The translations under genes and the position numbers were made by a program. Below, one piece after another: positions 35,042 through 43,235 of a stretch of DNA of 64,000 nt. The notes below the pieces were generated by a model. It was not told where the DNA came from. It searched no databases and saw only the letters and a program-made list of their open reading frames with translations. Location: assembly GCF_026003995.1 (NCBI RefSeq), contig NZ_BPIG01000002.1, forward strand, positions 310,001 through 374,000, read 5' to 3'. Position 1 is the first letter of the stretch; each line of letters starts with the position of its first letter. This DNA comes from Tepidiforma sp. GTDB taxonomy: Bacteria; Chloroflexota; Dehalococcoidia; Tepidiformales; Tepidiformaceae.

Positions 35042-35110
35042 CCACCCTCGCGGCCTCCCCGGCGAGGCTGGCCCGGCGCGCAGCCGCCCCAGCACCCGAG
35101 GAGGTTCCCC

Positions 35111-36454
35111 GTGACCCAGGCCATCGCCATCGACGACGTCCGCCGCCTGATCGACCGCCGCGACTGGTTCGGCCTCCGCGCCGAACTCGAAAAGTGGAAC
35201 CCCGGCGAACTCGCCGACCTGCTCGACGCGCTCGACAGCCGCGAGCAGGCCCTCGTCGTCCGCCTCCTCCCCCGCGACCGGGCCTCCAACGTCATCGCGC
35301 AGGTCGGCGTTCACCGCGCCCGCCGCCTCATCGAAGGCCTCGAAGACCGCGACACCCGCCGCCTTCTCGCCTCGCTCCGGCCGGACGACCGCACCGCGCT
35401 CCTCGAAGAGCTGCCCGGCCCCCTCACCCAGCACCTCCTCAACCTCCTCCCCGCCGAGGACCTCGCCGAGGCCCGCGCCCTCCTCGGCTACCCTGAGGAG
35501 AGCATCGGCCGCGTCATGACGCCCGACTACGTCGCCGTCCGCCCCGAGTGGACGGTCGAAGAAGCCCTCGCCCACATCCGCGCCATGGCCCGCCGCGCCG
35601 AGACCGTCAACGTCGTCTACGTCGTCGACCGCTCGTGGCGCCTCCTCGATGCGCTCGAACTCGCCCGCTTCATCACCGCCCGCCCCGGCCAGCGCGTCGC
35701 CGACCTCATGGATGGCCAGTACGTCGCCATCTCCGCCTTCGCCGACCGCGAAGAAGCCGTCCGCCTCATGCGCCAGTCCGACCTCCACGCCCTCCCCGTC
35801 GTCGATTCCGACAACACCCTCGTCGGCATCGTCACCATCGACGACGTCCTCGATATCGCCAGCGAAGAAGCGACCGAAGACTTCCACAAGGTCGGCGGCG
35901 TCGCCCCGCTCGATACGCGCTACCGCGATGCCAGCCTCCTCCAGCTCTACCGGAAGCGCGTCCCCTGGCTCGTCGGCCTCGTCGTGCTGAACCTCGCCTC
36001 CTCCACCGTCATCGCCGCCTACGAAGACGTGCTCGCGAGCACCATCGCGCTCGCCTTCTTCATCCCGCTCCTCATCGACAGCGGCGGCAACACCGGCGCC
36101 CAGTCCGCCACGCTCGTCGTCCGCGCGCTCGCCACCGGCGAATTCGACCGCGGCGGCTGGGCCCGCGCCTTCGCCCGCGAACTCGCGGTGGGGCTCGCGC
36201 TCGGCGCCAGCATGGCCGCGGCGGCCTCCGTCCTCGGCATCTTCCGCGGCGGCCCGGAGATCGGCCTCGTCGTCGGCATCGCGATGTGCCTCATCGTCAT
36301 CACCGCCAACCTCGTCGGCGCCGTTCTCCCCTTCCTCCTCAGCCGGCTGCGGCTCGACCCGGCCGTCGCCTCCAGCCCCCTCATCACCACCGTCGCCGAC
36401 GTCGCCGGCCTCGCCATCTACTTCACGACGGCGGCCGTAATCCTCGGCGTCTGA
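35111..36454 (+). CDS. mgtE: MgtE-type magnesium transporter
   Basis: 447 residues. The N-terminal alpha-helical repeat domain (to about 130) ends in EESIGRVMTPDYVAV, which begins the CBS pair (LVGIVTIDDVLDIASEEATE, about 135-265). The pore domain has five helices starting at RVPWLVGLVV and contains PLLIDSGGNTGAQSATLVVR, the conserved pore loop. Mg2+ import gated by the cytoplasmic domain. The GTG start follows GAGGAGG by 5 bases. The upstream leader ORF may regulate it. Confidence 0.93.
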   Translation: MTQAIAIDDVRRLIDRRDWFGLRAELEKWNPGELADLLDALDSREQALVVRLLPRDRASNVIAQVGVHRARRLIEGLEDRDTRRLLASLRPDDRTALLEELPGPLTQHLLNLLPAEDLAEARALLGYPEESIGRVMTPDYVAVRPEWTVEEALAHIRAMARRAETVNVVYVVDRSWRLLDALELARFITARPGQRVADLMDGQYVAISAFADREEAVRLMRQSDLHALPVVDSDNTLVGIVTIDDVLDIASEEATEDFHKVGGVAPLDTRYRDASLLQLYRKRVPWLVGLVVLNLASSTVIAAYEDVLASTIALAFFIPLLIDSGGNTGAQSATLVVRALATGEFDRGGWARAFARELAVGLALGASMAAAASVLGIFRGGPEIGLVVGIAMCLIVITANLVGAVLPFLLSRLRLDPAVASSPLITTVADVAGLAIYFTTAAVILGV

Positions 36455-36464
36455 GGCTGCCCCG

Positions 36465-37220
36465 CTACGTCCGAACCGCCCGGATGACCGCGATCGGCTG
36501 GGCGAACCCCCACGGCGCATCGCGGAGTTCGAAGGCGGCGCGGAGCGCCGGCGTCGCCTCCGCGAAGAGCTGGCGGATCATCGCCACCTTCTCCGGCGGC
36601 GTCCGCTGCCGCGCCGCCCAGTCCGCCCCGTCGAGCGCCAGCACCATCCGGTGCACCATCTCGGCCTCGAACCCGCCCGCGCGCAGCATCCGCAGCCACT
36701 CCGAGCCGCGGTAGTCCCGCACGTGCGAGGGGTCGCGGAGGAACTCGATCGTGTTCAGGAACGTATCCGCCTTCGCATCCTCCGGCGCCACCGTGTCCGA
36801 GAGCACGAACCGCCCGCCCGGCCGCAACACCCTCCGCACCTCGTCGATGACCCGCCGCACGTCCGCGAAATGGTGGGCCGCCGCCCGGCAGGTCACGGCA
36901 TCGAACGTCCCGTCCTCGAACGGCAGGTGCGCCGCGTCCGCCTCGCGGAACTCGATGGTGCTGATGCGGCGGCTCGCGGCGAGGTCCGCCGCCGCGGCCA
37001 GCATCTCCGGCGTCAGGTCGACCGCGACCACCCGCGCCGCGTGCCGCGCGCAGGCCATCGCGGTGTGGCCCGCGCCCGTCCCGAGGTCCAGCACCGTCTC
37101 CGCGCCCGTCAGGCCCGCCGCCTCGACGATGACCGGCAGGTCTGGCCCGCTCGCGTGGTAGGAGAAGGTCGCGTAGGCGGAGGCCGCCTGCCCGAACTGC
37201 TCCCGGACATCGCCCGCCAT
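36465..37220 (-). CDS. class I SAM-dependent methyltransferase (UbiE-like)
   Basis: 251 residues. AdoMet site: VLDLGTGAGHTAMACA, then VVAVDLTPEML, and the acidic HLPFEDGTFDAVTCRAAAHH. The rest matches ubiquinone/menaquinone-type C-methyltransferases, but many other substrates are possible. Start at 37220 fits GGGAGGT 7 bases upstream; the GTG at 37229 would abut the ribosome site. Convergent with mgtE by 10 bases. Confidence 0.82.
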   Translation of the reverse strand: MAGDVREQFGQAASAYATFSYHASGPDLPVIVEAAGLTGAETVLDLGTGAGHTAMACARHAARVVAVDLTPEMLAAAADLAASRRISTIEFREADAAHLPFEDGTFDAVTCRAAAHHFADVRRVIDEVRRVLRPGGRFVLSDTVAPEDAKADTFLNTIEFLRDPSHVRDYRGSEWLRMLRAGGFEAEMVHRMVLALDGADWAARQRTPPEKVAMIRQLFAEATPALRAAFELRDAPWGFAQPIAVIRAVRT

Positions 37221-37299
37221 AGCGCGCACCTCCCCGCGCAGGATGCCGCCATCGTGGCACGCCCGTCCTGCCCTGTCGATGCGCCCCCTCGGCGCCGGT

Positions 37300-38052
37300 T
37301 CAGCGCGGCGTGAACGAGGTCGAGGCCTTCCAGGTCATGCCGTTCTTCGTAGCCGTCACTTCGATGACGACGGTGTAGCCCTTCGTCGCCGCCCCGATGC
37401 CGCGGGTGCAGGTCGCGACTCCGTCCGGGCCCGTCGTCGTGTCGCAGCTCGACGTCGTCGACTTGAACCGCCACCTCGAAGTGACGGTCGCACCGGCCGG
37501 CGAGCCGCCCGTGCAGGAGAGAACCGCCGTCAGCGTAACGTCGCCGTTCTGCGGCGGAGTCGGGTCGCTCACCGACGCCGAGAGCGTGCAGCTCATCGCG
37601 GGCGCCGGGACCGGGGTGTTCGTCGGCGCCGGACGGGTCGGGGTGGCTGTCGGGGGTGGCGGGGCTGCAGCAGCTCTGGTCGGCGTCGCGGGTGCTGTGG
37701 CCGGTGTCGTCGCGGTCGGTGTCGGAGTCGGAGGCTGGGGCGTTGCGGTCGGCGGAACCGGCGTCGGCGTCGCCGGCGCAGCGGTTGGCGTAGCGGTCGG
37801 CGAGGGCGACGGCGACGTGCTCGCTGCCGGCGACGAGGCGTCCGCCTGCCGGTCGGCGGCCGCGGGAGCGGCGGCTGCCGAACCCCCGTCCGTGGTGTTC
37901 GCCTGCCGGTTTTCGGCACCGCCCGATGTGGCGGCGACCAGCAGGAACAGGGTCCCGAACCCCATCACCGGCCCTTTGACCTTCCACGGCCACGACCAGA
38001 ACTTCGCGAGCCCCCGCTTCCCGAGGCGGAGCACAGGCTGCAGCACGCGCAT
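37300..38052 (-). CDS. membrane-anchored PT-rich extracytoplasmic protein
   Basis: 250 residues. One transmembrane segment (about 28-44, PVMGFGTLFLLVAATSGG), then a long Pro/Thr/Ala linker (to about residue 155) of PTATP/PTPTP units, as in the protein at 7670. A C-terminal Ig-like beta domain of about 95 residues follows with two likely disulfides (Cys in MSCTLSA/VLSCTGG and SSCD/ATCT). GGAGGAG precedes the ATG. Surface adhesion or scaffolding is plausible; nothing more can be said. Divergent from arsR. Confidence 0.7.
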   Translation of the reverse strand: MRVLQPVLRLGKRGLAKFWSWPWKVKGPVMGFGTLFLLVAATSGGAENRQANTTDGGSAAAAPAAADRQADASSPAASTSPSPSPTATPTAAPATPTPVPPTATPQPPTPTPTATTPATAPATPTRAAAAPPPPTATPTRPAPTNTPVPAPAMSCTLSASVSDPTPPQNGDVTLTAVLSCTGGSPAGATVTSRWRFKSTTSSCDTTTGPDGVATCTRGIGAATKGYTVVIEVTATKNGMTWKASTSFTPR

Positions 38053-38128
38053 CGTTCTCCTCCGTCACATGATGTTTCGGCCACCAATCACCGCTTCGAC
38101 AGCCGACCGCCCCCCTTGCGCTTCATCG

Positions 38129-38145
38129 CTCTATGGCGATAGAGT
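38129..38145. promoter_or_regulatory. operator overlapping the -10 of the ArsR gene
   Basis: CTCTAT-GGCG-ATAGAG is a perfect 6-bp palindrome (38129-38144) overlapping a TAGAGT -10 box (38140-38145) 7 bases before the ATG. Binding of ArsR here would block its own promoter. The same site could serve the divergent gene. Confidence 0.6.
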
Positions 38146-38152
38146 TCGATCC

Positions 38153-38488
38153 ATGGCCGAGATGGTCCCGCCCCACCTCCTCGAACCCGTCGCAGAACGC
38201 TTCCGCATCCTCGGCGATGCCACCCGCCTCGCCATCCTGCGGACCCTCATGCTCGAAGGCGAACTCAACGTCTCTCAGCTCGTCGACCGCCTCGAGATGA
38301 GCCAGGCCAACATCAGCAAGCACCTCAAAATCCTCGCTGATGCCGGCATCGTCGCCCGCCGCGCTGAAGGAACGGCCGCCTTCTACCGCGTCACGGACCC
38401 GACGCTCACGACCCTCTGCGACCTCGTCTGCGGACGCCTGCGCGAACAGGCCGAAGCCGAGGCACGGGCCTTCTCGACCACCCGCTGA
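38153..38488 (+). CDS. ArsR-family winged-helix repressor
   Basis: 111 residues. DATRLAILRTLMLEGELNVSQLV and MSQANISKHLKILADAGIVA form the ArsR helix-turn-helix, followed by the beta-wing EGTAAFYRV. No Cys pair of the classical metal site is present in the recognition helix, so the signal may not be arsenic. It is followed by the MMPL exporter gene (41-base gap) and probably controls it. Leaderless start. Confidence 0.88.
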   Translation: MAEMVPPHLLEPVAERFRILGDATRLAILRTLMLEGELNVSQLVDRLEMSQANISKHLKILADAGIVARRAEGTAAFYRVTDPTLTTLCDLVCGRLREQAEAEARAFSTTR

Positions 38489-38528
38489 CCCCGAAACCCC
38501 ATCACACCACCCGCGGAGGAGCACCCCC

Positions 38529-40652
38529 TTGGACCAACCATCGCTGCATCGTCATGAACCGGTACACTGGCGGCCCGGCCCACTCGGCCGGGTCGGCCGC
38601 TGGATGGCCGCCCGCCGCCTCCCCGTCATCCTCGCCTGGGTGCTCCTCGCCGGCGCCCTCGGCGTCTTCGCCCCGAAGCTCGAACACGCCCTCTCCGGCG
38701 CCATGTGGGAGGTCGAAGGCTCCGACTCCCTCGCCGCACGCCAGGTCATCGAACGCGAATTCGGCGGCCTCTCCTCCCAGTCCGCCGTCGTCGTCATCTG
38801 GTCCGATACCGCGACCGCCGACGCCCCGGCCTTCGCCGCGAAAATCGCCGCTGCCCAGGCCGTCCTCGCCGGCGAACCTGCCCTCGGGCAGGCCCTCCCG
38901 CCCCAGCCCGGCCCCGATGGCCGCACCGTCATGATCCAGGCCGGCGCCACCGTGAACCCCACCGAGGCCGTCCGCGCGGCCGAGCGCATCGCCGACGATA
39001 TCGGCGCCCTCGATGATCCGAACGTCCACGTCGCCCTCACTGGCTCCCCCGCCTTCTGGGCCGATTTCAACGCCGTCAACCGCGAAGGGATGATGAAGGC
39101 CGAGATGCTCACCTGGCCGGTCACGGCCCTCATCCTCGTCGTCGCCTTCGGCTCCCTCGCCGCCGCCGGCCTCCCGCTCATGCTCACCGCCGCCGGCCTC
39201 ATCTCCGCCATGGGCGTCCTCTACGGCATCACCCGCGTCACCGACCTCTCCATCTGGACGCTCAACTTCGCCATCATGTTCGCCCTCGCCCTGGGCATCG
39301 ATTACGCCCTCTTCATCGTCTCCCGCTTCCGCGGCGCCATCCACGCGACCCCGAACGACCGCCTCCTCGCCGTCGCCGTCACGATGGATACCGCCGGCAA
39401 GGCCGTCCTCTTCTCCGGCCTCACCGTCCTCATCAGCCTCTCTGCCATCCTCCTCGTGCCGATCCCGGCCTTCCGCTCCATGGCCGCCGGCATGATGCTC
39501 GCCGTGGCGTTCGTCCTGCTCGCGGCGCTCACGCTGCTGCCCGCCGCCATCGGCCCCTGGATCAACCGCCTCGCCCTCCCCTGGCACTCCGTCGGCGAAC
39601 ACCGCAGCCCGTGGTGGGCCGCCTTCGCCCGCCGCGTCCAGCGCCGCCGCGGCATCCTCGCACTCGCCTCCGTCGCCCTCCTCCTCGGGCTTTCCGCCCC
39701 GCTGCTCCGGCTCGAAACCGGCATGCCCTCCATCTCCGTGCTTGCGAAGGATGAGCAGGCCCGCGAAGGCTACGAAGCGCTCGCGACCCGCATGGGCCCC
39801 GGCGCGCCCGGCCCGATCCAGGTCATCGTCCCCGCCGACGGCGACCCGGCGGCCGTTGCCGAGGCCGTCGCCGCCACGCCCGGCGTCGCCATGACCTATC
39901 CGCCCCAGCCCGGCGCCGGCGGCTCCCACCTGATCACCGCCATCACGGCCTTCGACCCCTCCAGCGAAGCGATCATGGGCGTCGTCGCCTCCCTGCGCGA
40001 CCGTCTGCCCTCGCAGGTGCTCGTCGGCGGCCCGGTCGCCGAGAACTACGACCTCGACCAGGCGCTCCGCTCCACCGCGCCCCTCGTCATCGGCATCGTC
40101 CTCGTCCTCGGCTTCCTGCTCCTCCTCTTCGCCCTCCAGGCCGTCTTCATCGCCTTCGCCGGCGTCGTCTTCAACCTCCTCTCCGTCGGCGCGGCCTTCG
40201 GCGTCGGCGCCCTCGCCTTCCAGCACGGCTGGCTCGCCGGCCCGCTCGGCTTCGAAAGCCAGGGCTACCTCACCTCCTGGGCCCCGCTCTTCTTCTTCGC
40301 CCTCGTGTTCGCCATCTCGATGGACTACACCGTCTTCCTCCTCGCCTCGGCCCGCGAGCACTTCGAACGCTCGAACGACCCCGACGAGGCGATCGAAGGC
40401 TCCCTCGCCCACACCGGCCGGCCCATCGTCGCCGCCGCCGGCGTCATGATCGCCGTCTTCTACACCTTCGCCCTCGCCGGCACCCTCCCGATGAAGGAGA
40501 TGGGCCTCATCCTCGGCACCGCCGTCCTCGTCGACGCCTTCATCGTCCGGCTCGTCCTCGTCCCCGCCGTCATGTCGATGGTCGGGCGCCGCGCCTGGTG
40601 GCTGCCCCGCTGGGCCGACCGCGTCCTGCCCGACGTCCGCTTCGCCCACTGA
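38529..40652 (+). CDS. MMPL/RND-type membrane exporter
   Basis: 707 residues from a TTG preceded by GGAGGAG at about 8 bases. Two membrane blocks separated by extracytoplasmic domains, as in MMPL/HpnN proteins: first helix RLPVILAWVLLAGALGVF, then WTLNFAIMFALALGIDYALF (motif with Asp-Tyr), and the second-half equivalent APLFFFALVFAISMDYTVFL. Proton-driven export of lipids or hydrophobic compounds is typical. The upstream ArsR regulator suggests it is inducible. No other periplasmic component is nearby. Confidence 0.9.
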   Translation: MDQPSLHRHEPVHWRPGPLGRVGRWMAARRLPVILAWVLLAGALGVFAPKLEHALSGAMWEVEGSDSLAARQVIEREFGGLSSQSAVVVIWSDTATADAPAFAAKIAAAQAVLAGEPALGQALPPQPGPDGRTVMIQAGATVNPTEAVRAAERIADDIGALDDPNVHVALTGSPAFWADFNAVNREGMMKAEMLTWPVTALILVVAFGSLAAAGLPLMLTAAGLISAMGVLYGITRVTDLSIWTLNFAIMFALALGIDYALFIVSRFRGAIHATPNDRLLAVAVTMDTAGKAVLFSGLTVLISLSAILLVPIPAFRSMAAGMMLAVAFVLLAALTLLPAAIGPWINRLALPWHSVGEHRSPWWAAFARRVQRRRGILALASVALLLGLSAPLLRLETGMPSISVLAKDEQAREGYEALATRMGPGAPGPIQVIVPADGDPAAVAEAVAATPGVAMTYPPQPGAGGSHLITAITAFDPSSEAIMGVVASLRDRLPSQVLVGGPVAENYDLDQALRSTAPLVIGIVLVLGFLLLLFALQAVFIAFAGVVFNLLSVGAAFGVGALAFQHGWLAGPLGFESQGYLTSWAPLFFFALVFAISMDYTVFLLASAREHFERSNDPDEAIEGSLAHTGRPIVAAAGVMIAVFYTFALAGTLPMKEMGLILGTAVLVDAFIVRLVLVPAVMSMVGRRAWWLPRWADRVLPDVRFAH

Positions 40653-40680
40653 CCGCCGAACCCCCGAAAGGAGTCCCGCC

Positions 40681-40953
40681 ATGCAGCGCACCGCACCCGT
40701 CAGCGAACCCCGGCCCGGCCGCTTCCCCCGTTTCGTCGCCTCGAAGCCGGGCCGCCTCCTCCGCGTCGCCTTCGGCGCATCCCTGGTGGGCGCCGGCCTC
40801 TTCGCGGTCGGCGGCCCGGCGGGCGTTGCCCTCGCAGCCTTCGGCCTCGTCCCCATCGTGACCGGAGCGCTCAACCTCTGCCCGGTCGCGCCGCTCTGGG
40901 GCGGCCACTTCTTCGGCGCGAACTACTGCGCCGCCCGGCCGCCGAAGCGCTGA
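40681..40953 (+). CDS. DUF2892-like small membrane protein
   Basis: 90 residues. ASKPGRLLRVAFGASLVGAG then a hydrophobic pair of helices and GALNLCPVAPLWGGHFFG, the pattern of YgaP-type DUF2892 proteins. Those are often fused to rhodaneses or found with sulfur enzymes. Only one Cys lies in the LCPV block, plus Cys near the end (NYCAA). AAGGAG precedes the ATG. It follows the MMPL gene by 28 bases and may be in its operon. Confidence 0.7.
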   Translation: MQRTAPVSEPRPGRFPRFVASKPGRLLRVAFGASLVGAGLFAVGGPAGVALAAFGLVPIVTGALNLCPVAPLWGGHFFGANYCAARPPKR

Positions 40954-40982
40954 TTCGTCCCTTCCCGCGAACGCCCCGCCCC

Positions 40983-41019
40983 GGAGGGCGCCGGCGCCGT
41001 CACTGGCCCGGCGCCCTTC
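40983..41019. terminator. hairpin between convergent genes
   Basis: AGGGCGCCGG (40985-40994) pairs perfectly with CCGGCGCCCT (41008-41017), loop 13 bases. It lies between the DUF2892 gene and the gene at 41025 on the other strand. Confidence 0.5.
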
Positions 41020-41024
41020 GCCGT

Positions 41025-41285
41025 TCACGGGCCGCGGCGCTCCGCCAGCAGCGCCTCCAGCTCCGCCGCGAGCGCCGGCTCCGCGATGCGCCCCTGCGCG
41101 ATCACCCGCCCCTCCGCTTCGATGACCGGGATTTCGAGGAAGTACTTCGCCTCCAGCTCCGGGTCGCTCGCGATGTCCACCGCCTCCACCGCCAGCGGCA
41201 GCCGCCGCCCGATGCGCGCCAGCACCGCCTCCGCCCGGTCGCAGAGCCCGCATTCGCGGCCCCGGTAGAGCGTCACCCGGAGCAT
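41025..41285 (-). CDS. thioredoxin-fold protein, glutaredoxin-like (DUF836-type)
   Basis: 86 residues. MLRVTLYRGRECGLCDRAEA has the first strand and a CGLC redox pair, and EIPVIEAEGRVIAQG is the cis-Pro strand. Length fits single-domain glutaredoxin-like proteins of the DUF836 group. Redox partner unknown. It follows lgt on the same strand with 10 bases between stop and start, so they are likely co-transcribed. Confidence 0.78.
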   Translation of the reverse strand: MLRVTLYRGRECGLCDRAEAVLARIGRRLPLAVEAVDIASDPELEAKYFLEIPVIEAEGRVIAQGRIAEPALAAELEALLAERRGP

Positions 41286-41295
41286 CGCCCGCCGC

Positions 41296-42255
41296 TCAGG
41301 CGCGGGTCGCCGCCGCCCCGGCCCCCGTCGTGCCTTCGTCCTTCGGCGGCGCGATGTCCTCCGGCAGCCGCCCCCAGACCCGCATCGCGTATTCCGGCGT
41401 AATCGGCCCCGGCTTCTTGTAGAGGATGCCCGCCGCGATGACCGCGATGCCGAGCGTGATCGCCGCCGTGATCTGCGGCACCGGCACGCCGCCGATCACC
41501 TGCTCATCGACCCGGAAGTAGGAGAGGAAGAACCGCATGGCGCCGTACATCGCCACGTACGAGCAGAACACCCACCCGGGCACCTTGATCACCCGGTAGC
41601 AGACGAACAGCAGGATGCCCAGGATGATGAAGTCGCCGAGCAGCTCGTAGCCGCCCGCCACCGGGTGCACCGCGTACGTATCCAGCGGCCGCAGCGGGTT
41701 GTTCGGGTCCTGGTGGAGCAGGTTGTACTGGTACTGCGGGCTGTCCGGGTGGAGGTACTTCACCCCCCACGGCAGGTCTGTCCGCTTGGCGATGTGCTCC
41801 CCGTTGATCAGGTCGCCGATCCGCCCGATGCCCTGCCCGAGGATCATCCCCGGCGCCGCCGCATCGAGCCCGATGCCGATCGGCCACTTGTGCCAGATGG
41901 CGTAGATGAGCCCGCCGAGCACGCCGCCCACCAGCCCGCCGTAGAGCGTGATGCCGCCCTCCGTAATGCCGAACACGATGCTCGGAAGGTCGTTCTGGAA
42001 GCGATCCCAGTGCTCGACCACGTAGAACAGCCGCGCCCCGACGATCGCGCAGGGCACGCCGACGAGCGCGATCTCCTGCGCCACTTCCACCGGGATGCCG
42101 TCCCGCTTCGCCAGCCAGACCGAAAGCGTGACGCCCGCGAGGATGCCGATAGCCGTGAACAGCCCGTGCCAGGTCAGCGTGAACGGCCCGAATTCGGCCA
42201 TCACGGGGTTGATGTCGATGACGATGGCGAGGAAGGGGAGGGAGATGGCGCCCAT
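41296..42255 (-). CDS. lgt: prolipoprotein diacylglyceryl transferase
   Basis: 319 residues. The signature GQGIGRIGDLINGEHIAKRT corresponds to the conserved Lgt block, with other family residues in TWHGLFTAIGILAGV and SYVAMYGAMRFFLSYFR. About seven membrane helices. It adds diacylglycerol to the lipobox Cys of prolipoproteins, several of which are encoded in this window. Start at 42255 is favoured by the upstream TACCCT box and the family N-terminus; an ATG at 42288 adds a non-conserved stretch. The C-terminal 20 residues are Ala/Thr-rich and variable. Confidence 0.93.
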   Translation of the reverse strand: MGAISLPFLAIVIDINPVMAEFGPFTLTWHGLFTAIGILAGVTLSVWLAKRDGIPVEVAQEIALVGVPCAIVGARLFYVVEHWDRFQNDLPSIVFGITEGGITLYGGLVGGVLGGLIYAIWHKWPIGIGLDAAAPGMILGQGIGRIGDLINGEHIAKRTDLPWGVKYLHPDSPQYQYNLLHQDPNNPLRPLDTYAVHPVAGGYELLGDFIILGILLFVCYRVIKVPGWVFCSYVAMYGAMRFFLSYFRVDEQVIGGVPVPQITAAITLGIAVIAAGILYKKPGPITPEYAMRVWGRLPEDIAPPKDEGTTGAGAAATRA

Positions 42256-42265
42256 AGCTGCGCAC

Positions 42266-42271
42266 AGGGTA
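42266..42271 (-). promoter_or_regulatory. -10 like TACCCT of lgt
   Basis: The minus strand reads TACCCT, 10 bases before the ATG at 42255, with no ribosome site between. Confidence 0.4.
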
Positions 42272-42327
42272 GCGCCGGCCGCCCCCACGCGATAGGCCCG
42301 GCCCGCCGCCGCCCGGAAAGGCCCCGT

Positions 42328-43083
42328 TCAGGCCGGGCGGCCCGGCCGCCGCGCCCGCCGCTCTGCCGCCCGGACCGCCGCCGCGTGCGCCCGCTCCTCC
42401 GCTGCGTCATCGAGCGGCGGCAGCTCCGCCCCCGGGCCGTACCGCCGCCGCAGCCCGGCGAGGATGAGCGCATCCGCCAGCGCCGGGTTCTTCGGCAGCA
42501 GGCTGCCGTGCAGGTAGGTGCCGATCGCGTTGCCCCGGATGGCCCCCTCCGTGCCGTCCTCCGCGTTGTTCCCGAACCCGAGCCGCACCCGCCCGAACGG
42601 CTCCTGCCCCGGCGCGAGGTACGTCCGCCCGCCGTGGTTCTCGAACCCCGCCACCTCGCCGAAGCGCGTCTCGACCACGATATCCCCGATGCACCGGTCC
42701 GCCACCGGCCCGGGGTGCCGCGTCTCCGCGTCGAACACACCGATGCCCGGGATGACGCTCCCGTCGTGGTCGATGTACCGGTGCCCGAACAGCTGGAAGC
42801 CCCCGCAGACCGCCAGCACCGGCAGCCCGCTCTCCACGGCCTCGCGGAGCGCCGGCCCCCGCTCCAGCAAATCCGGCGCCACCCGCCGCTGCTCCCGGTC
42901 CTGCCCTCCGCCGATGAGGACGAGATCCGCTTCCATCGGGTCGAACGGGTCGCCGATGTTCACCGGCAGCACCTCGCAGGGGATGCCCCGCCGCGCGCAC
43001 CGCGCCCGGATCGCGATCGCGTTCCCGCGGTCGCCGTACAGGTTCATCACCTCCGGGTAGAGGTGCGCCACCCGCAGCTCCAT
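42328..43083 (-). CDS. GatD-like class I glutamine amidotransferase (lipid II amidation type)
   Basis: 251 residues. Starts LRVAHLYPEVMNLYGDRGNA, the N-terminus shared by GatD and CobB/CobQ amidotransferases. The catalytic Cys is in LAVCGGFQLFG and the His in GTYLHGSLLPKNP. GatD with MurT amidates peptidoglycan D-Glu in many Gram-positives. No MurT gene is in the window, so it may act with a distant partner or in cofactor synthesis. A TACGCT box lies just upstream. Similarity to CobQ-type proteins is the main alternative. Confidence 0.72.
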   Translation of the reverse strand: MELRVAHLYPEVMNLYGDRGNAIAIRARCARRGIPCEVLPVNIGDPFDPMEADLVLIGGGQDREQRRVAPDLLERGPALREAVESGLPVLAVCGGFQLFGHRYIDHDGSVIPGIGVFDAETRHPGPVADRCIGDIVVETRFGEVAGFENHGGRTYLAPGQEPFGRVRLGFGNNAEDGTEGAIRGNAIGTYLHGSLLPKNPALADALILAGLRRRYGPGAELPPLDDAAEERAHAAAVRAAERRARRPGRPA

Positions 43084-43089
43084 GGCTCC

Positions 43090-43095
43090 AGCGTA
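43090..43095 (-). promoter_or_regulatory. -10 like TACGCT, leaderless promoter
   Basis: The minus strand reads TACGCT, 6 bases before the ATG at 43083, without a Shine-Dalgarno sequence. Confidence 0.4.
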
Positions 43096-43151
43096 ACAGG
43101 CGGGCGCGGGGAGCGCCGTCTCCCCGTTTCCGAATTCCTGAGCAGCCCGGC

Positions 43152-43235
43152 GGAGGTTGGAGGTTGGAGGTTGGAGGTTGGAGGTTGGAGGTTGGAGGTT
43201 GGAGGTTGGAGGTTGAAGGTTGAAGGTTGAAGGTT
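43152..43235. repeat. GGAGGTT heptamer array (12 units)
   Basis: Nine GGAGGTT units are followed by three GAAGGTT units, 84 bases in exact 7-base phase. It continues into ATCG and then a C-rich arm (to about 43325) of TCTCCC-type units, the same composite as at 20531 and 61676. The mnmA stop codon lies at its right edge. Confidence 0.85.

Noticed and set aside
34875..35110. An M-box (ykoK) magnesium riboswitch before mgtE
   Set aside because: No match to the conserved core helices was seen in the 236-base leader; a leader ORF is the visible feature.
37397..38128. Long plus-strand frame joined to the ArsR gene
   Set aside because: It is antisense to the PT-rich protein gene; the ArsR start at 38153 has its own promoter and operator.
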